Part shown: positions 26,967-35,440 of the stretch, one piece after another
Layout: each line of letters begins with the position of its first letter
How positions within the stretch are numbered: position 1 is the first letter of the stretch
Assembly: GCA_016712505.1 (NCBI GenBank)
Contig: JADJQY010000002.1
Span: 248,001 to 312,000 of the forward strand
DNA from: Candidatus Eiseniibacteriota bacterium
GTDB lineage: Bacteria > Eisenbacteria > RBG-16-71-46 > CAIMUX01
Direction of reading: 5' to 3'
DNA: 64,000 bases
Translations under genes and position numbers: made by a program
The notes under the pieces: generated by a model
What the model was told of the DNA's origin: nothing
Databases searched by the model: none
The model's input: the letters and a program-made list of their open reading frames with translations, nothing else

Positions 26967-27094
26967 CCGGGCGCTCCAGGCATGAGCCCGGGGGACGCGC
27001 CGAAGACGGCCCAGGGGGCGCCGCCATCGGAGGAGCCGACCCCCAAGTCAAGGCGGGCCCAGAAGCCCCGGGATTCCCGGATCCGAGATCGGCG

Positions 27095-28270
27095 TTGACG
27101 GAGCGAAGCCTGGACATTAGCGTTCCCTCGGGGGTAGAAGATGCCTCCAGGACCCGTGCCCCGTCTCCACCGCGGACGCGTCTTTCCAGTCCAGAAAGAG
27201 GAGAAGCGAAGCTGAAAGCGGATCCAACGGGGAAGCCCGTCCTCGTCACCGGCGGGGCAGGTTTCATTGGCTCCCATTTGGTGGAGGCGCTGGTCGCCCG
27301 CGGTCACGAGGTCCGAGTCCTCGACGACCTCTCGACCGGCCGCAGGGAGAATCTCGCATCCGTCCTGGCCTCTGGACGGGTCGAACTGATCGTCGCACAA
27401 GTCCAGGATCAAGAACGACTGCGCGCCGCGATCGAAGGCTGCCGCACGATCTACCACCTCGCCGCCTCGGTCGGCGTGGGTGCCGTGACCCAGCACCCTC
27501 TCGAGTGTCTGAAGAACAACGCCGACGGCTTCCAGTCGCTCTTCCACGCCATCGAGGCGGTGGGATCGCAGGGCGGCAGATCGGCCTCAGGCGGACCGGC
27601 TGCAGGCGGATCTGGAGCCTTCGACCGCGTCGTGGTCTTTTCCAGCAGCGAGGTCTACGGCAAGTCGACCGCACCTGCCCTGCGGGAGGACGACGACCTC
27701 CACCTCGGCCCGACCCACGTGCCGCGCTGGTCGTACGCCGCGGCCAAGGCGTTCGGGGAGTTCCTCGCCCTGACCACCCACCGCGAGCAGGGGCTGCCGG
27801 TCACGATCATCCGCTGCTTCAATACCGTCGGCCCGCGCCAGCTTCCGACCTACGGCATGGTCCTCCCGCGTTTCGTGGCCCAGGCTCGTCGCGGCGAGCC
27901 CCTGACCGTCTACGGCGACGGCGCGCAGACCCGCTGCTTCTCCTTCGTGGAGGACGTGGTGAACGGTGTGCTCGACCTTGCCGCCCATCCAGGCGCTGAC
28001 GGGCAGGTGTTCAACATCGGATCCGACGAGGAGACCTCGGTTCTCTCCCTGGCCGAGCGGGTCATCGCGTTGACCGGGAGCAGCTCCGACATCCGCTTCA
28101 TTCCGTACAGCGATGTCTACGGAGGAGACGTGGCCGACATCCAACGTCGCGTGCCCGACCTCTCGCGCATCCGCGGCTTGATCGGGTATGCGCCGCGCAC
28201 CCGCCTCGACGGGATCCTGCGCGCCACGCTCGAAACCCAGATCGCGGCCGATCTCCCGGTGGGGCGCTAG
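27095..28270 (+). CDS. NAD-dependent epimerase/dehydratase (UDP-glucose 4-epimerase-like)
   Basis: An extended short-chain dehydrogenase acting on a nucleotide sugar. Conserved sequence begins at KPVLVTGGAGFIGSHLVEAL; the active-site SYAAAK and FNTVGPRQ are present. The start is unclear: the frame is open upstream, TTG 27095 gives 391 residues with a Ser/Pro/Arg-rich leader, and CTG 27212 behind AGAGGAG would begin just before the domain. A 17-residue Gly/Ser/Ala insert (SQGGRSASGGPAAGGSG) sits before the catalytic region. The exact sugar is not determinable. Confidence 0.82.
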   Translation: MTERSLDISVPSGVEDASRTRAPSPPRTRLSSPERGEAKLKADPTGKPVLVTGGAGFIGSHLVEALVARGHEVRVLDDLSTGRRENLASVLASGRVELIVAQVQDQERLRAAIEGCRTIYHLAASVGVGAVTQHPLECLKNNADGFQSLFHAIEAVGSQGGRSASGGPAAGGSGAFDRVVVFSSSEVYGKSTAPALREDDDLHLGPTHVPRWSYAAAKAFGEFLALTTHREQGLPVTIIRCFNTVGPRQLPTYGMVLPRFVAQARRGEPLTVYGDGAQTRCFSFVEDVVNGVLDLAAHPGADGQVFNIGSDEETSVLSLAERVIALTGSSSDIRFIPYSDVYGGDVADIQRRVPDLSRIRGLIGYAPRTRLDGILRATLETQIAADLPVGR

Positions 28271-28311
28271 CGCGGCCCGTTGCGGCTCGCTGCGCGGACC
28301 GATCCGGTGCG

Positions 28312-29253
28312 ATGAATCCCTATCTCCCCGGGGCGGTCGGCTTTGTCGTCGCCGCCCTGGTCTCCGCAGTTTCCGTCCGCTTCTGGCGCGGCCGCCTGAG
28401 CGGCGACGGCTGGGTCGACCGACCCCGTCCCGATCGCCACAGCCTGCGCGCCGTTCCGCGGATCGGCGGGCCTGCCTGGCTCTCCGGCATGGTCGTCGGC
28501 CTACTGATCCTCTCGCTGCTCGAGGCGCGCGGCTTCGGCTACGCCCAGGCCCATGTCGCTAGTGCGTCGCTCCTCGCCGTGGCCATGCTCCTGGCCTTCA
28601 CTCTCGGCCGCTGGGAGGAGAGAGGAGAGTTCCGCGCCGGCTTCAAGTGGCGTTTGCAACTCCTGCTCCTCCTGCTCACGGTGCTCGGATTGATGCTCGC
28701 GCAAGGAAGCCAGGCTGATCCCATCAACGTGCCCAAGCTCCGTCTCCTGGTCGCCCTCGGCGTGGCCACCCTGCTCCAGCTCGCGCTCAACATCGCCGAC
28801 AACCTCGATGGTGCCCTTGGCGCTGCCTCGCTCTTCGGGCTGCTCGGGCTGGCGCTGGCCGGGCACGGGTTCATTCCTGCCGCCGACGCCGCCTGGGCGG
28901 GTGCAGGTGCGACGCTCGGCTTTCTCTGCTGGAACCTTCCCCCCGCGCGGATCTTTCTCGGAAACGGCGGAAGCGAGATGCTCTCCCTCCTCGCCGCCGC
29001 GTTGCTCGCGGTGGCCTGGGCGCGCCCCACCGCCGAGCCGCGCTGGACGCTGCTCCTCCCCTTCGCCTGGCCGCTGTTCGATTTCGTCTTCGTGGTGCTC
29101 CGCCGCCTCCGGGAAGGCCGGAAGCCCTGGCAGGGGGGCCGGGACCACACCACCCATCTACTCGCGCGCCGGTTCGGATCCGATCGACCGGTGACCGCAC
29201 TGTTGTTGCTCGTGGCGGCGATCGGGCTCGCGGTCGCGTTTCTCTCGATCTAG
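28312..29253 (+). CDS. WecA/MraY-like polyprenyl-phosphate sugar-1-phosphate transferase
   Basis: 313 residues, about ten hydrophobic segments. This family moves a sugar-phosphate from UDP-sugar to a lipid carrier to start glycan assembly. LNIADNLDGALGA corresponds to the NLLDNMDGL motif and GGRDHTTHLLARR to the cytoplasmic His motif. The usual FLGDxGS motif reads FLGNGGS, so a metal-binding Asp is replaced by Asn. The N-terminus has the typical DRPRPDRHSL and RIGG. Follows the epimerase by 41 bases and closes the glycan block. Activity may be altered given the Asn. Confidence 0.8.
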   Translation: MNPYLPGAVGFVVAALVSAVSVRFWRGRLSGDGWVDRPRPDRHSLRAVPRIGGPAWLSGMVVGLLILSLLEARGFGYAQAHVASASLLAVAMLLAFTLGRWEERGEFRAGFKWRLQLLLLLLTVLGLMLAQGSQADPINVPKLRLLVALGVATLLQLALNIADNLDGALGAASLFGLLGLALAGHGFIPAADAAWAGAGATLGFLCWNLPPARIFLGNGGSEMLSLLAAALLAVAWARPTAEPRWTLLLPFAWPLFDFVFVVLRRLREGRKPWQGGRDHTTHLLARRFGSDRPVTALLLLVAAIGLAVAFLSI

Positions 29254-29435
29254 CCTGGTTTCCCCCGTTCGGCCCGCCTCGACGAGCGACATGGAGTGCC
29301 GCCCTTTGGCGTCACGTTGCCACGAAAGCCGCGGATGGAACCGTCGAACTCCCGAAGAGAGACGAAGCGGCGGGCGATCGTCCCCGAGCGGACGAACTTT
29401 CCAATCGTCTGTACGACGCCCTGGGTGAGGAGGGC

Positions 29436-29801
29436 GTGGAGGCAAGCTCCCAACGCAGGGCGCGGCTCGTAGAGGACGGCGTGAGTTTCGATGCGGCAGT
29501 CCAGAAGGGTAAGCAGCTCTTCGCCACCTACCGCGGGCGACAGAAGTTAGCCCAGGCGCGGGAGAAAGCCGACCGGATCCGGACCGCCGCCGAGGCGATC
29601 CTGCGTGGCGCCCACGGGTCGTTCGAGGCGACGCGGGAAGCCGTGGCCCAGATGCTCACGGGCGAGGCGAGCGGCACTCACTTCCAGACGGTGCACCGAA
29701 AGCTCCAGTCCGTTGAACCGGCGGACTTCGAGAGCGTTCAGGACCATGCGGCCCTCGCGGAGTACCTGGCGACCCCCGCGGAGGAAGCGGACGGAGAGTG
29801 A
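29436..29801 (+). CDS. Hypothetical protein upstream of an ImmA/IrrE peptidase
   Basis: 121 residues from GTG 29436. The sequence is helix-rich and charged (QKLAQAREKADRIRTAAEAI) and I do not recognise a family. Protein-like sequence continues upstream in the same frame to about 29316 (AADGTVELPKRDEA, ADELSNRLYDALGEEG), but with no ATG, GTG or TTG there. Either the true start is hidden by an indel near 29316 or GTG 29436 is used. Its stop overlaps the next start (GTGA). Position suggests a partner or antitoxin of the peptidase. Confidence 0.6.
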   Translation: MEASSQRRARLVEDGVSFDAAVQKGKQLFATYRGRQKLAQAREKADRIRTAAEAILRGAHGSFEATREAVAQMLTGEASGTHFQTVHRKLQSVEPADFESVQDHAALAEYLATPAEEADGE

Positions 29802-30601
29802 GTCTGGAGCATCCGAGGGCTCGCGGAAGGGCGCGCCAGCGCATCGCGGAGTTCGGCATTCAAAGCCCGGAGGAGATCGACCTCGAGGCCCTCGCCGCCG
29901 CGCGCAACGTTCTCGTTCGAGAAGCCGCCCTGGCGGGGGCACAGGCCCGATTGGTGCGGAGGAAGAGGGGAGGGGTGATCCGGGTCCACGCTGGCCTCGG
30001 TTCGCTGGGCCAGAAGCGGTTCTGCGTGGCACACGAACTCGGTCACCTCCTGCTGCACGAAGGGGTGGATCAGTTGGCGTTCTGCTCCTCGACCGACATG
30101 CTCCCGGGTTACCGTGCGCGGCCTGAGGAGCCGGAGGCGAACGCCTTCGCCGCAGACCTCCTGATGCCAGAGCGGATGTTCCTCGACGCCTGCCGAGGCG
30201 AACGGCCGACCTTCGGCCTCTTGGCCGGCGTCGCGGAGTCGTTTCGGGTGACGCTCTCGGCGATGGCCTTTCGGTACGTGGAACTCGGCGTTCGGGTCTG
30301 TGCTGTGGCTCACTCTGAAGAGGGCCACATCCGTTGGTCGAAGGCGGCGGGGGATTTCCGGATTCGGCTTCGTGAGTGGGGAAGCCGGCTCGATGGTCGG
30401 ACCCGTGCTTCCGACTTCTTTGGAGGCAGAACCCGGAGAACGAACGAGGAGGACGTGCCGGCGGAGGCCTGGCTGGATGACCACCGCGTGGAGGCGCGCT
30501 GGACGATCCGTGGAATCATGATCCCGATGCCGACCTACGACAGCACCCTGAGCCTCCTTTGGGTCGTGGATGGGTCGGAGCTGGATGCATGTGGGGCATG
30601 A
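29798..30601 (+). CDS. ImmA/IrrE family metallo-endopeptidase (COG2856)
   Basis: 267 residues from GTG 29798. The zinc motif HELGHLLLHE is near residue 79, followed by the family's second conserved stretch EANAFAADLLMPERMF with a Glu as likely third ligand. Known members cleave repressors (ImmA in ICEBs1, IrrE in Deinococcus) or act in toxin-antitoxin-like pairs. No HTH domain is seen in this protein or its upstream partner, so the target is unknown. It sits at the left edge of the accessory island. Confidence 0.85.
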   Translation: MSLEHPRARGRARQRIAEFGIQSPEEIDLEALAAARNVLVREAALAGAQARLVRRKRGGVIRVHAGLGSLGQKRFCVAHELGHLLLHEGVDQLAFCSSTDMLPGYRARPEEPEANAFAADLLMPERMFLDACRGERPTFGLLAGVAESFRVTLSAMAFRYVELGVRVCAVAHSEEGHIRWSKAAGDFRIRLREWGSRLDGRTRASDFFGGRTRRTNEEDVPAEAWLDDHRVEARWTIRGIMIPMPTYDSTLSLLWVVDGSELDACGA

Positions 30602-30695
30602 CACGGACCGGTGTCGCGGGTGGGTGCGGCGGCGCGGCACGTCCTCTGAGCTGCTGGGCAATTGAAGTGGGTACTCTTTTTCTTGGGAGATTCAC

Positions 30696-30724
30696 TTGAC
30701 AACCGAACCGCGCGGGAGGAGCGT
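30696..30724 (+). promoter_or_regulatory. Possible promoter of the truncated DUF1508 gene
   Basis: A perfect -35 TTGACA (30696-30701), 17 bases, then GAGCGT (30719-30724), a weak -10 that differs by one base from the TAGCGT seen twice elsewhere here. Confidence 0.35.
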
Positions 30725-30840
30725 ATTGCACGCGACCCCAAGCGTCGTCGCGGCCACACCGGGTACCCGCCCGATGCCTTCGTGAACGTGGGCGCGCCGC
30801 GGCGCTGACGCCGCGCACCGAAGAGCGGAGGCATGGCACC

Positions 30841-30912
30841 ATGCCAGGCAAGTTCGAGCTCAAGAGGAGTTCCTCTGGCCAATTCATGTTCAACATCAAA
30901 GCAACCAATGGT
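30841..30912 (+). pseudogene. DUF1508 (YegP-like) gene fragment, truncated by ISL3 element
   Basis: ATG 30841 with GGAGG upstream begins PGKFELKRSSSGQFMFNIKA and TNG, matching the opening beta-hairpin of DUF1508/YegP proteins. These small proteins (~60 or ~110 residues) have no firmly known role. After 24 codons the sequence enters the left inverted repeat of the ISL3 element. I do not find the remaining part downstream of the element, so the 3' portion is lost or was replaced. Confidence 0.65.
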
Positions 30913-32279
30913 GCCTCTTCCGGCTCCCGTGTGGGTGGATTTGCTGACTGATCTGAAGGGGTGATACGGTCCCGATCGGGCAAGCACCCGAGGGAGGGAC
31001 CGAAGATGGACGACAAGACTCTGTACGCCACGTTGTTGGGCCTGACTGAGCCGTGGGGAGTCGAGAAGGTGGAGCTGAAGCTGGCTGCCGGAGAGGTCCA
31101 CATCTACGTTGCCCTTCCCCCGAAGGAGCTCTGGGTTTGTCCGGAGTGTCTGGAACGAGCTCCGATCCATGACCATCGGGAGCGCACCTGGCGCCACCTC
31201 GACACCTTTCAGTATCGGACGATTCTTCACGCCCGAGTGCCCCGCCTGAGCTGCCCCAACCACGGGGTGAAGCAGATCCGCGTGCCCTGGGCCGAGGACG
31301 GCTCGAGATTCACCTCGCTCTTCGAGGCTTTGGCCATCGACTGGATGAAGCAAGCTTCCATCTCCGCCGTGGCCACGCGCCTGCATCTGACCTGGGATGA
31401 GGCCGCTGGCATCCAGGACCGTGCGGTCCGTCGAGGCTTGGCCCGACGCAAGGCAGAACCGGTGCGCTACATCGGTATCGATGAAACGTCTTTCCAGCGC
31501 GGGCACAAGTACGTCACCGTTGTCTCCGACCTCGCGAAGCCACGAGCGCTCTACGTGGCCGACGATCGAAGGCGGGAGAGCCTGGACGGCTTCTGGGAGA
31601 GCATGACTCCCGAGCAACTGCGCGCCATCGAGGGCGTTGCGATGGACATGTGGGAACCGTTCGTCGGTGCGGTCCGAGAGAGCATTCCGCGAGGCGCTGA
31701 AAAGATCGTCTTCGACAAGTTCCACATCGCCAAACACCTGAACGACGGCGTCGACCAGGTGCGCCGCCGAGAGCACCGCGCCCTCCTTGCGCAAGGCAAC
31801 GGCTGGCTCAAGGGCACGAAGTACGACTGGCTCCGCAACCCAGCCCGGTTCAGCCTGTCGGAATGGCGAAAGTTCCTTCCCAGGGCTCGCCGCGGCCGCC
31901 TGAAGACGGGGCGTGCCTGGAGCCTCAAAGAGGAATTCATGCGGTTCTGGGACTACCGGTACCGTGGCGCCGCCGACCGCCACTTCAAGAGCTGGTATGC
32001 CTGGGCCGTCCGCAGCCGACTCGAGCCCATGAAGAAGGTCGCCAACATGATCAAGCGGTACTACGACAACATCGCGACCTACTTCACACTTCCGATCACC
32101 AATGCTGCCGCCGAGGGCTTGAATGCAGCCATCCAGCGGGTCAAAGGCATGGCGCGTGGCTTCCGTAACCCCGAGCGCTTCCGGATGGCTATCTACTTCC
32201 ACTGCGGTGCCCTCGACCTGTACCCACGCTCATGCATGTTCACCCAATGAACTTAGCCACACGAAACCCGGAAGACCCC
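30913..32279 (+). mobile_element. ISL3-family insertion sequence
   Basis: One transposase gene is flanked by imperfect inverted repeats. The left end carries TCTTCCGGCTCCCGTGTGGG (30916-30935) and the right end, read inward on the minus strand, TCTTCCGGGTTTCGTGTGGC (32274-32255). I do not see a matching direct repeat at the flanks, so the outermost bases are approximate. The left end cuts the DUF1508 gene. Confidence 0.75.
31006..32250 (+). CDS. ISL3-family transposase
   Basis: 414 residues from ATG 31006 behind AGGGAGGGACCG; the frame is open back to 30961. The N-terminus has a zinc-finger-like pair (CPEC, then C at RLSCPNHG). DDE-type catalytic segments: YIGIDETSF, an Asp-rich VAMDMWEPF, DKFHIAKHLNDGVD, and a Glu in AAAEGLNAAIQRVKGMARGF. 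These are standard ISL3 signatures. The gene looks intact. Confidence 0.92.
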   Translation: MDDKTLYATLLGLTEPWGVEKVELKLAAGEVHIYVALPPKELWVCPECLERAPIHDHRERTWRHLDTFQYRTILHARVPRLSCPNHGVKQIRVPWAEDGSRFTSLFEALAIDWMKQASISAVATRLHLTWDEAAGIQDRAVRRGLARRKAEPVRYIGIDETSFQRGHKYVTVVSDLAKPRALYVADDRRRESLDGFWESMTPEQLRAIEGVAMDMWEPFVGAVRESIPRGAEKIVFDKFHIAKHLNDGVDQVRRREHRALLAQGNGWLKGTKYDWLRNPARFSLSEWRKFLPRARRGRLKTGRAWSLKEEFMRFWDYRYRGAADRHFKSWYAWAVRSRLEPMKKVANMIKRYYDNIATYFTLPITNAAAEGLNAAIQRVKGMARGFRNPERFRMAIYFHCGALDLYPRSCMFTQ

Positions 32280-32560
32280 GGATATGTTGCCCTCGCCTCA
32301 GCCGCTATCTGTGTTTCTGATGCGGATTTGGTTCACCTCGCCCAGCCACCGGGGATGGCTCTACAGCGAATCACTCCAGAGGGGTCACCTGCCGGCAGCG
32401 ATGCAAGGTCAAACGGGACAGGCCGCCCGAACAACACGCACCCAGCCTCACGGCGCATACCTGCCCGGCCAACCGCGCCATTCACCCAGCCACACGACGT
32501 TTCACGCGAGTCAGCGAAAGGGAGAGTGTGGGATGTGACGCCTGCAAATCCGGTGGCGAT
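32280..32560. other. Gene-poor stretch between ISL3 and the RiPP-like cluster
   Basis: I see no convincing gene here. Short open frames lack ribosome binding sites and protein-like sequence. G+C content falls towards the level of the cluster that follows. Confidence 0.5.
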
Positions 32561-32589
32561 TTGACGCCCCAGCCGCTTGTGCAGATATC
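32561..32589 (+). promoter_or_regulatory. Possible promoter of the RiPP-like cluster
   Basis: TTGACG (32561-32566) and, after 17 bases, GATATC (32584-32589); a 19-base spacer would give TATCTA. It lies about 30 bases upstream of the preferred GTG start at 32618. Confidence 0.35.
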
Positions 32590-33497
32590 TACTTCTCGCC
32601 CGGGTGGGCGCGTTTTCGTGCCGTCACGGTACAACATCATCATATCCGGAACTGCTTCGACCCCGACTTTGATTCTCAACACCTACACAAGTGCTCTGAT
32701 CGCGCTGGACGATGAAACAGACGAAGAAACAGTGCGGAGTATTCTAGCCCGCCCGCTCACGCGGGAGACGGACACTCCGGCCAGTGCAAAGACGATTGCG
32801 ACGCTATCTCGCAATGGCTTTCTCGTCGAGTCGGAGAGAGACGAGCGCGCGGAGATCAACCTGCGCGGGGAGCTCGGCAGGTATCGCTCTCGTCAAGTGA
32901 TGCTGACGATCCTACCCACACTGCGGTGCAATTTTTCCTGCGACTACTGCTTCGAAGCCCATCCTGATGAGAACATGACTCCGGAGGTGGAAGACGGCAT
33001 AGTCCGGTATGTCCAGAGCGTGCGCCGCGATTACGATTCTCTTTTCGTAACTTGGTTCGGTGGCGAGCCGCTCTTGCGCTTGAGCGTGATTCGGTCACTC
33101 GCGCCCAAGTTGCAAGCGGTGTTTTCGCACTACAGTTCGACAATTATCACGAATGGGTTCCTCATGCGCCGCCAAGCCTCACGGCACCTGCTAGACGCAG
33201 GCGTGTCCTCGGCCCAGATCACCATGGATGGGCCTGAATTGTTCCACGAGGCCAGGCGACCGCACGTTGATGGAGTGCCGACCTACGCTCGCATTCTCGA
33301 AAACATCCACGATGCGTGCGAATTGGACCTGGCCGTATCGGTGCGTGTAAACATGGATCGGAAGATGGCGAAAGCACCTGAATCCATGGCTAGGCTCATC
33401 GCGGATGTTTATGACGCCAGCGGGGGCAGGGCAGTACCATACTTCTCTCCCGTATTCGGATACGAGAACGCACCCGACTTTTCTACGGGAAACAGGA

Positions 33498-34562
33498 CTA
33501 AATCGCTTTGCATGATTCCGCAACACCACCTCGGCAGCCCAGCGGTTCGCGCTGCGTGTTCAACCGCCTGCTGAGGTACTGGAAGATCGCTTCGAGCAGG
33601 TCGATCATCGTCTTCTTGTCGTGGTTGCGGGTGACGTTGTCGTGCACGTCTTTCCAGAGCCGCTCGATCCGGTTCTCCTGGGGACAGTAAGGAGGCAGGA
33701 AGTGCAACTCGATCCGCCCGCCGAGCTCCCGCAGCGCCTTCTCGACCCAGCGGCTCTTGTGGATCACGTAGTTGTCGAGGATGAGGTGGATTGTCCTGGT
33801 TCGGTGATAGATCGAGGCCAGAAGATGAAGCAGACGGACGAAGAGCCAGCTCGCTTTCCGGTCGCCTTCGACGTAGATCAGTCGACCCTGGGCATGGTCA
33901 TATGCGCCAGCCAGGTAGCGCTTCTCGTTCCGACCCGGAGTCTCGACGTAACGCTGCTGCCCCCGCAGCGTCCAGTCCGGTCCGATCCGCGGGTTCTTAT
34001 GGATGTCGATCTCGTCGACGAAGAGCACGACCTCGCGGCGGGCACGGTGGGCGGCCAAGGCGCGCAGCTCGGCGATCCGATCCTCGCGCCGACGGCGGCT
34101 CCAGGGGCATCGGACGAACGGTCGCGCCCGCTTGAGCACCACACCGAGAGAGCGCATCACCTTGCTCAGGTGCCCAAGCGAGAGCCGAACGTTCAGTTCT
34201 TTCGCAATCACCTGAGCCAAGACCTCGAGCGACCAAGTGGATCGTTGAAAGCCATGATCAGCCGGTCGGCCGACCACGATCTGGAGGATTCCGCCGCGAA
34301 CGTCTTCGTCGACCTTGAGCGACCCGTTCTCCGTCCGCCGATCCAGCAGGCCCTGCTCCCCTTCGGCGCGGAAGCGAAGGGCGACTCTCCAAGCGGTCGA
34401 TGGGGCGCAACCCAGGGCCATCGCGGCGGCGTGTGCGCTCAACCCTTCCGCCATCTTCAAAACCAAGCGGCAGCGGATCCGAAAATCGGCATTGCGGGTC
34501 TTCTGACTGGCTCGGATAATGCGGCGTCGGATCGGACGGGAAAGACGTCCGAGATCGAACAT
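33498..34562 (-). CDS. IS630-family transposase
   Basis: 354 residues. N-terminal helix-turn-helix region (LSAHAAAMALGCAPSTAWRV), then the DDE catalytic domain: VLFVDEIDIHKNP, HLILDNYVIHKS and PYCPQENRIERLWKD. The stop codon TAG is completed by the duplicated TA of the target site, so the last residues (AESCKAI) come from the inverted repeat. The gene is uninterrupted. Confidence 0.92.
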   Translation of the reverse strand: MFDLGRLSRPIRRRIIRASQKTRNADFRIRCRLVLKMAEGLSAHAAAMALGCAPSTAWRVALRFRAEGEQGLLDRRTENGSLKVDEDVRGGILQIVVGRPADHGFQRSTWSLEVLAQVIAKELNVRLSLGHLSKVMRSLGVVLKRARPFVRCPWSRRRREDRIAELRALAAHRARREVVLFVDEIDIHKNPRIGPDWTLRGQQRYVETPGRNEKRYLAGAYDHAQGRLIYVEGDRKASWLFVRLLHLLASIYHRTRTIHLILDNYVIHKSRWVEKALRELGGRIELHFLPPYCPQENRIERLWKDVHDNVTRNHDKKTMIDLLEAIFQYLSRRLNTQREPLGCRGGVAESCKAI

Positions 34563-34697
34563 CGTGAGACCTCCTTGTCGTCGGTTGGGACCAACAACAG
34601 ACTGGCAGGTGAGGTCTTACGGCTTCTAGGCTTGATCTTCATCCCCGCACCCGGGCATCCTCAGGGGAATCGCTATTTTGAATCATGCAAAGCGATT
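33501..34697 (-). mobile_element. IS630-family insertion sequence
   Basis: 1197 bases with perfect 18-base terminal inverted repeats AATCGCTTTGCATGATTC (33501-33518 and the complement at 34680-34697). It is flanked by TA on both sides (33499-33500 and 34698-34699), the target duplication known for this family. It is inserted inside the radical SAM gene in reverse orientation. Clean ends suggest a recent event. Confidence 0.92.
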
Positions 34698-35176
34698 TAG
34701 CAACCGCGAGTTTTCGGCTGCCGTAGAATCAATCTACAAGATTGCGCTACGAGACCGAGGGCGTCAGATTCGCTTGCCCAACCTCAAGAGCGATTCGTGC
34801 GGCGTCTGCATCGCCGTCAAGCCTGACTCATTCACGATCGCTCCTGACGGTACTCTTTACAAATGCTGGGAAGAACCCGGGGGCGCTGTCGATAAGCCAT
34901 GCGGCCACATTCTTCGCGACATGCGATCTCCTGCAGAACTGTCCCGGGATCTTGCGTGGGTCAATTGGAAAGAATGGCAAAGTGACGAGTGCCAATCTTG
35001 TTCCTACTTGCCAATGTGTATGGGTGGTTGCACGCGCGTCGTGCAATCCACAAACAGAATTGGGGACAAGTACAGCGAGACGTGCGAGCATTGGTTCAGC
35101 TGGGTTCCGATGGTCGCACGCCTTCGGTATCACCATCAGTCAGCAAAGAGCGAGCCACTAGAGGAGGAGGTGTTGC

Positions 35177-35423
35177 TTGAAGATCATTGATGGCACTGAT
35201 CTCGACCGAACGGACAAAGTACTGCCTGGACATATGTCGTTACTGGGTGGCGCTGGGAACATGGCGTGGCAACATAGTTGCTGCACATCGATGCACAGTT
35301 GCGGGGTGGACCTACCAAGAAGGGACTAGTCAGTGTCCGGGCTCACTGTGTATCTCGGAACACTGTACAGATATGTCTTGTACGGGGCATAGCTGCCTCA
35401 ATTTGAGCTGTCCACTACACTGA
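35177..35423 (+). CDS. Candidate RiPP precursor with a five-residue cysteine period, frameshifted near 35305
   Basis: TTG 35177 lies six bases after a strong GGAGG (35166-35170) and inside the end of the maturase gene. It opens a leader-like sequence (MKIIDGTDLDRTDKVLPGHM, then SLLGGAG and NMAWQ) leading into HSCCTSMHSCG. One G too many in the run 35303-35306 breaks the frame; without it the peptide continues WTYQEGTSQ and a core with six Cys exactly five residues apart (C-PGSL-C-ISEH-C-TDMS-C-TGHS-C), ending LSCPLH at 35423. The restored peptide has ~81 residues and nine Cys. The alternative is the unshifted frame from ATG 35190, which keeps the same core but has its Shine-Dalgarno 19 bases away. 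The Cys array beside a radical SAM/SPASM maturase suggests thioether cross-links, by analogy with ranthipeptides and sactipeptides. I know no named family with this spacing. Confidence 0.6.
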
Positions 35424-35440
35424 TGCTTTTAGGAGGAAGC

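Larger units (their letters stand above)
32618..35190 (+). pseudogene. Radical SAM/SPASM peptide maturase, interrupted by IS630
   Basis: N-terminal part 32618-33500; C-terminal part 34698-35190. GTG 32618 gives VPSRYNIIISG, the usual opening of anSME-like maturases; GTG 32528 is a longer option. The radical SAM cluster motif CNFSCDYC is near residues 104-111, with WFGGEPLL and a DGP segment typical of this branch. The C-terminal SPASM domain has SCGVC, YKCWEE, CGHI and CQSCSYLPMCMGGC, enough Cys for two auxiliary [4Fe-4S] clusters. Removing IS630 and one TA copy joins the halves in frame (NRTSNREFSAAVESIY), giving ~457 residues. The Cys-rich peptide gene overlaps its 3' end, so the peptide is the likely substrate. 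The element must abolish full-length product in this genome. Confidence 0.85.

Noticed and set aside
30601..30840. Possible second partner gene after the ImmA/IrrE peptidase
   Set aside because: Only short frames without ribosome sites; the only supported feature is the DUF1508 start at 30841.
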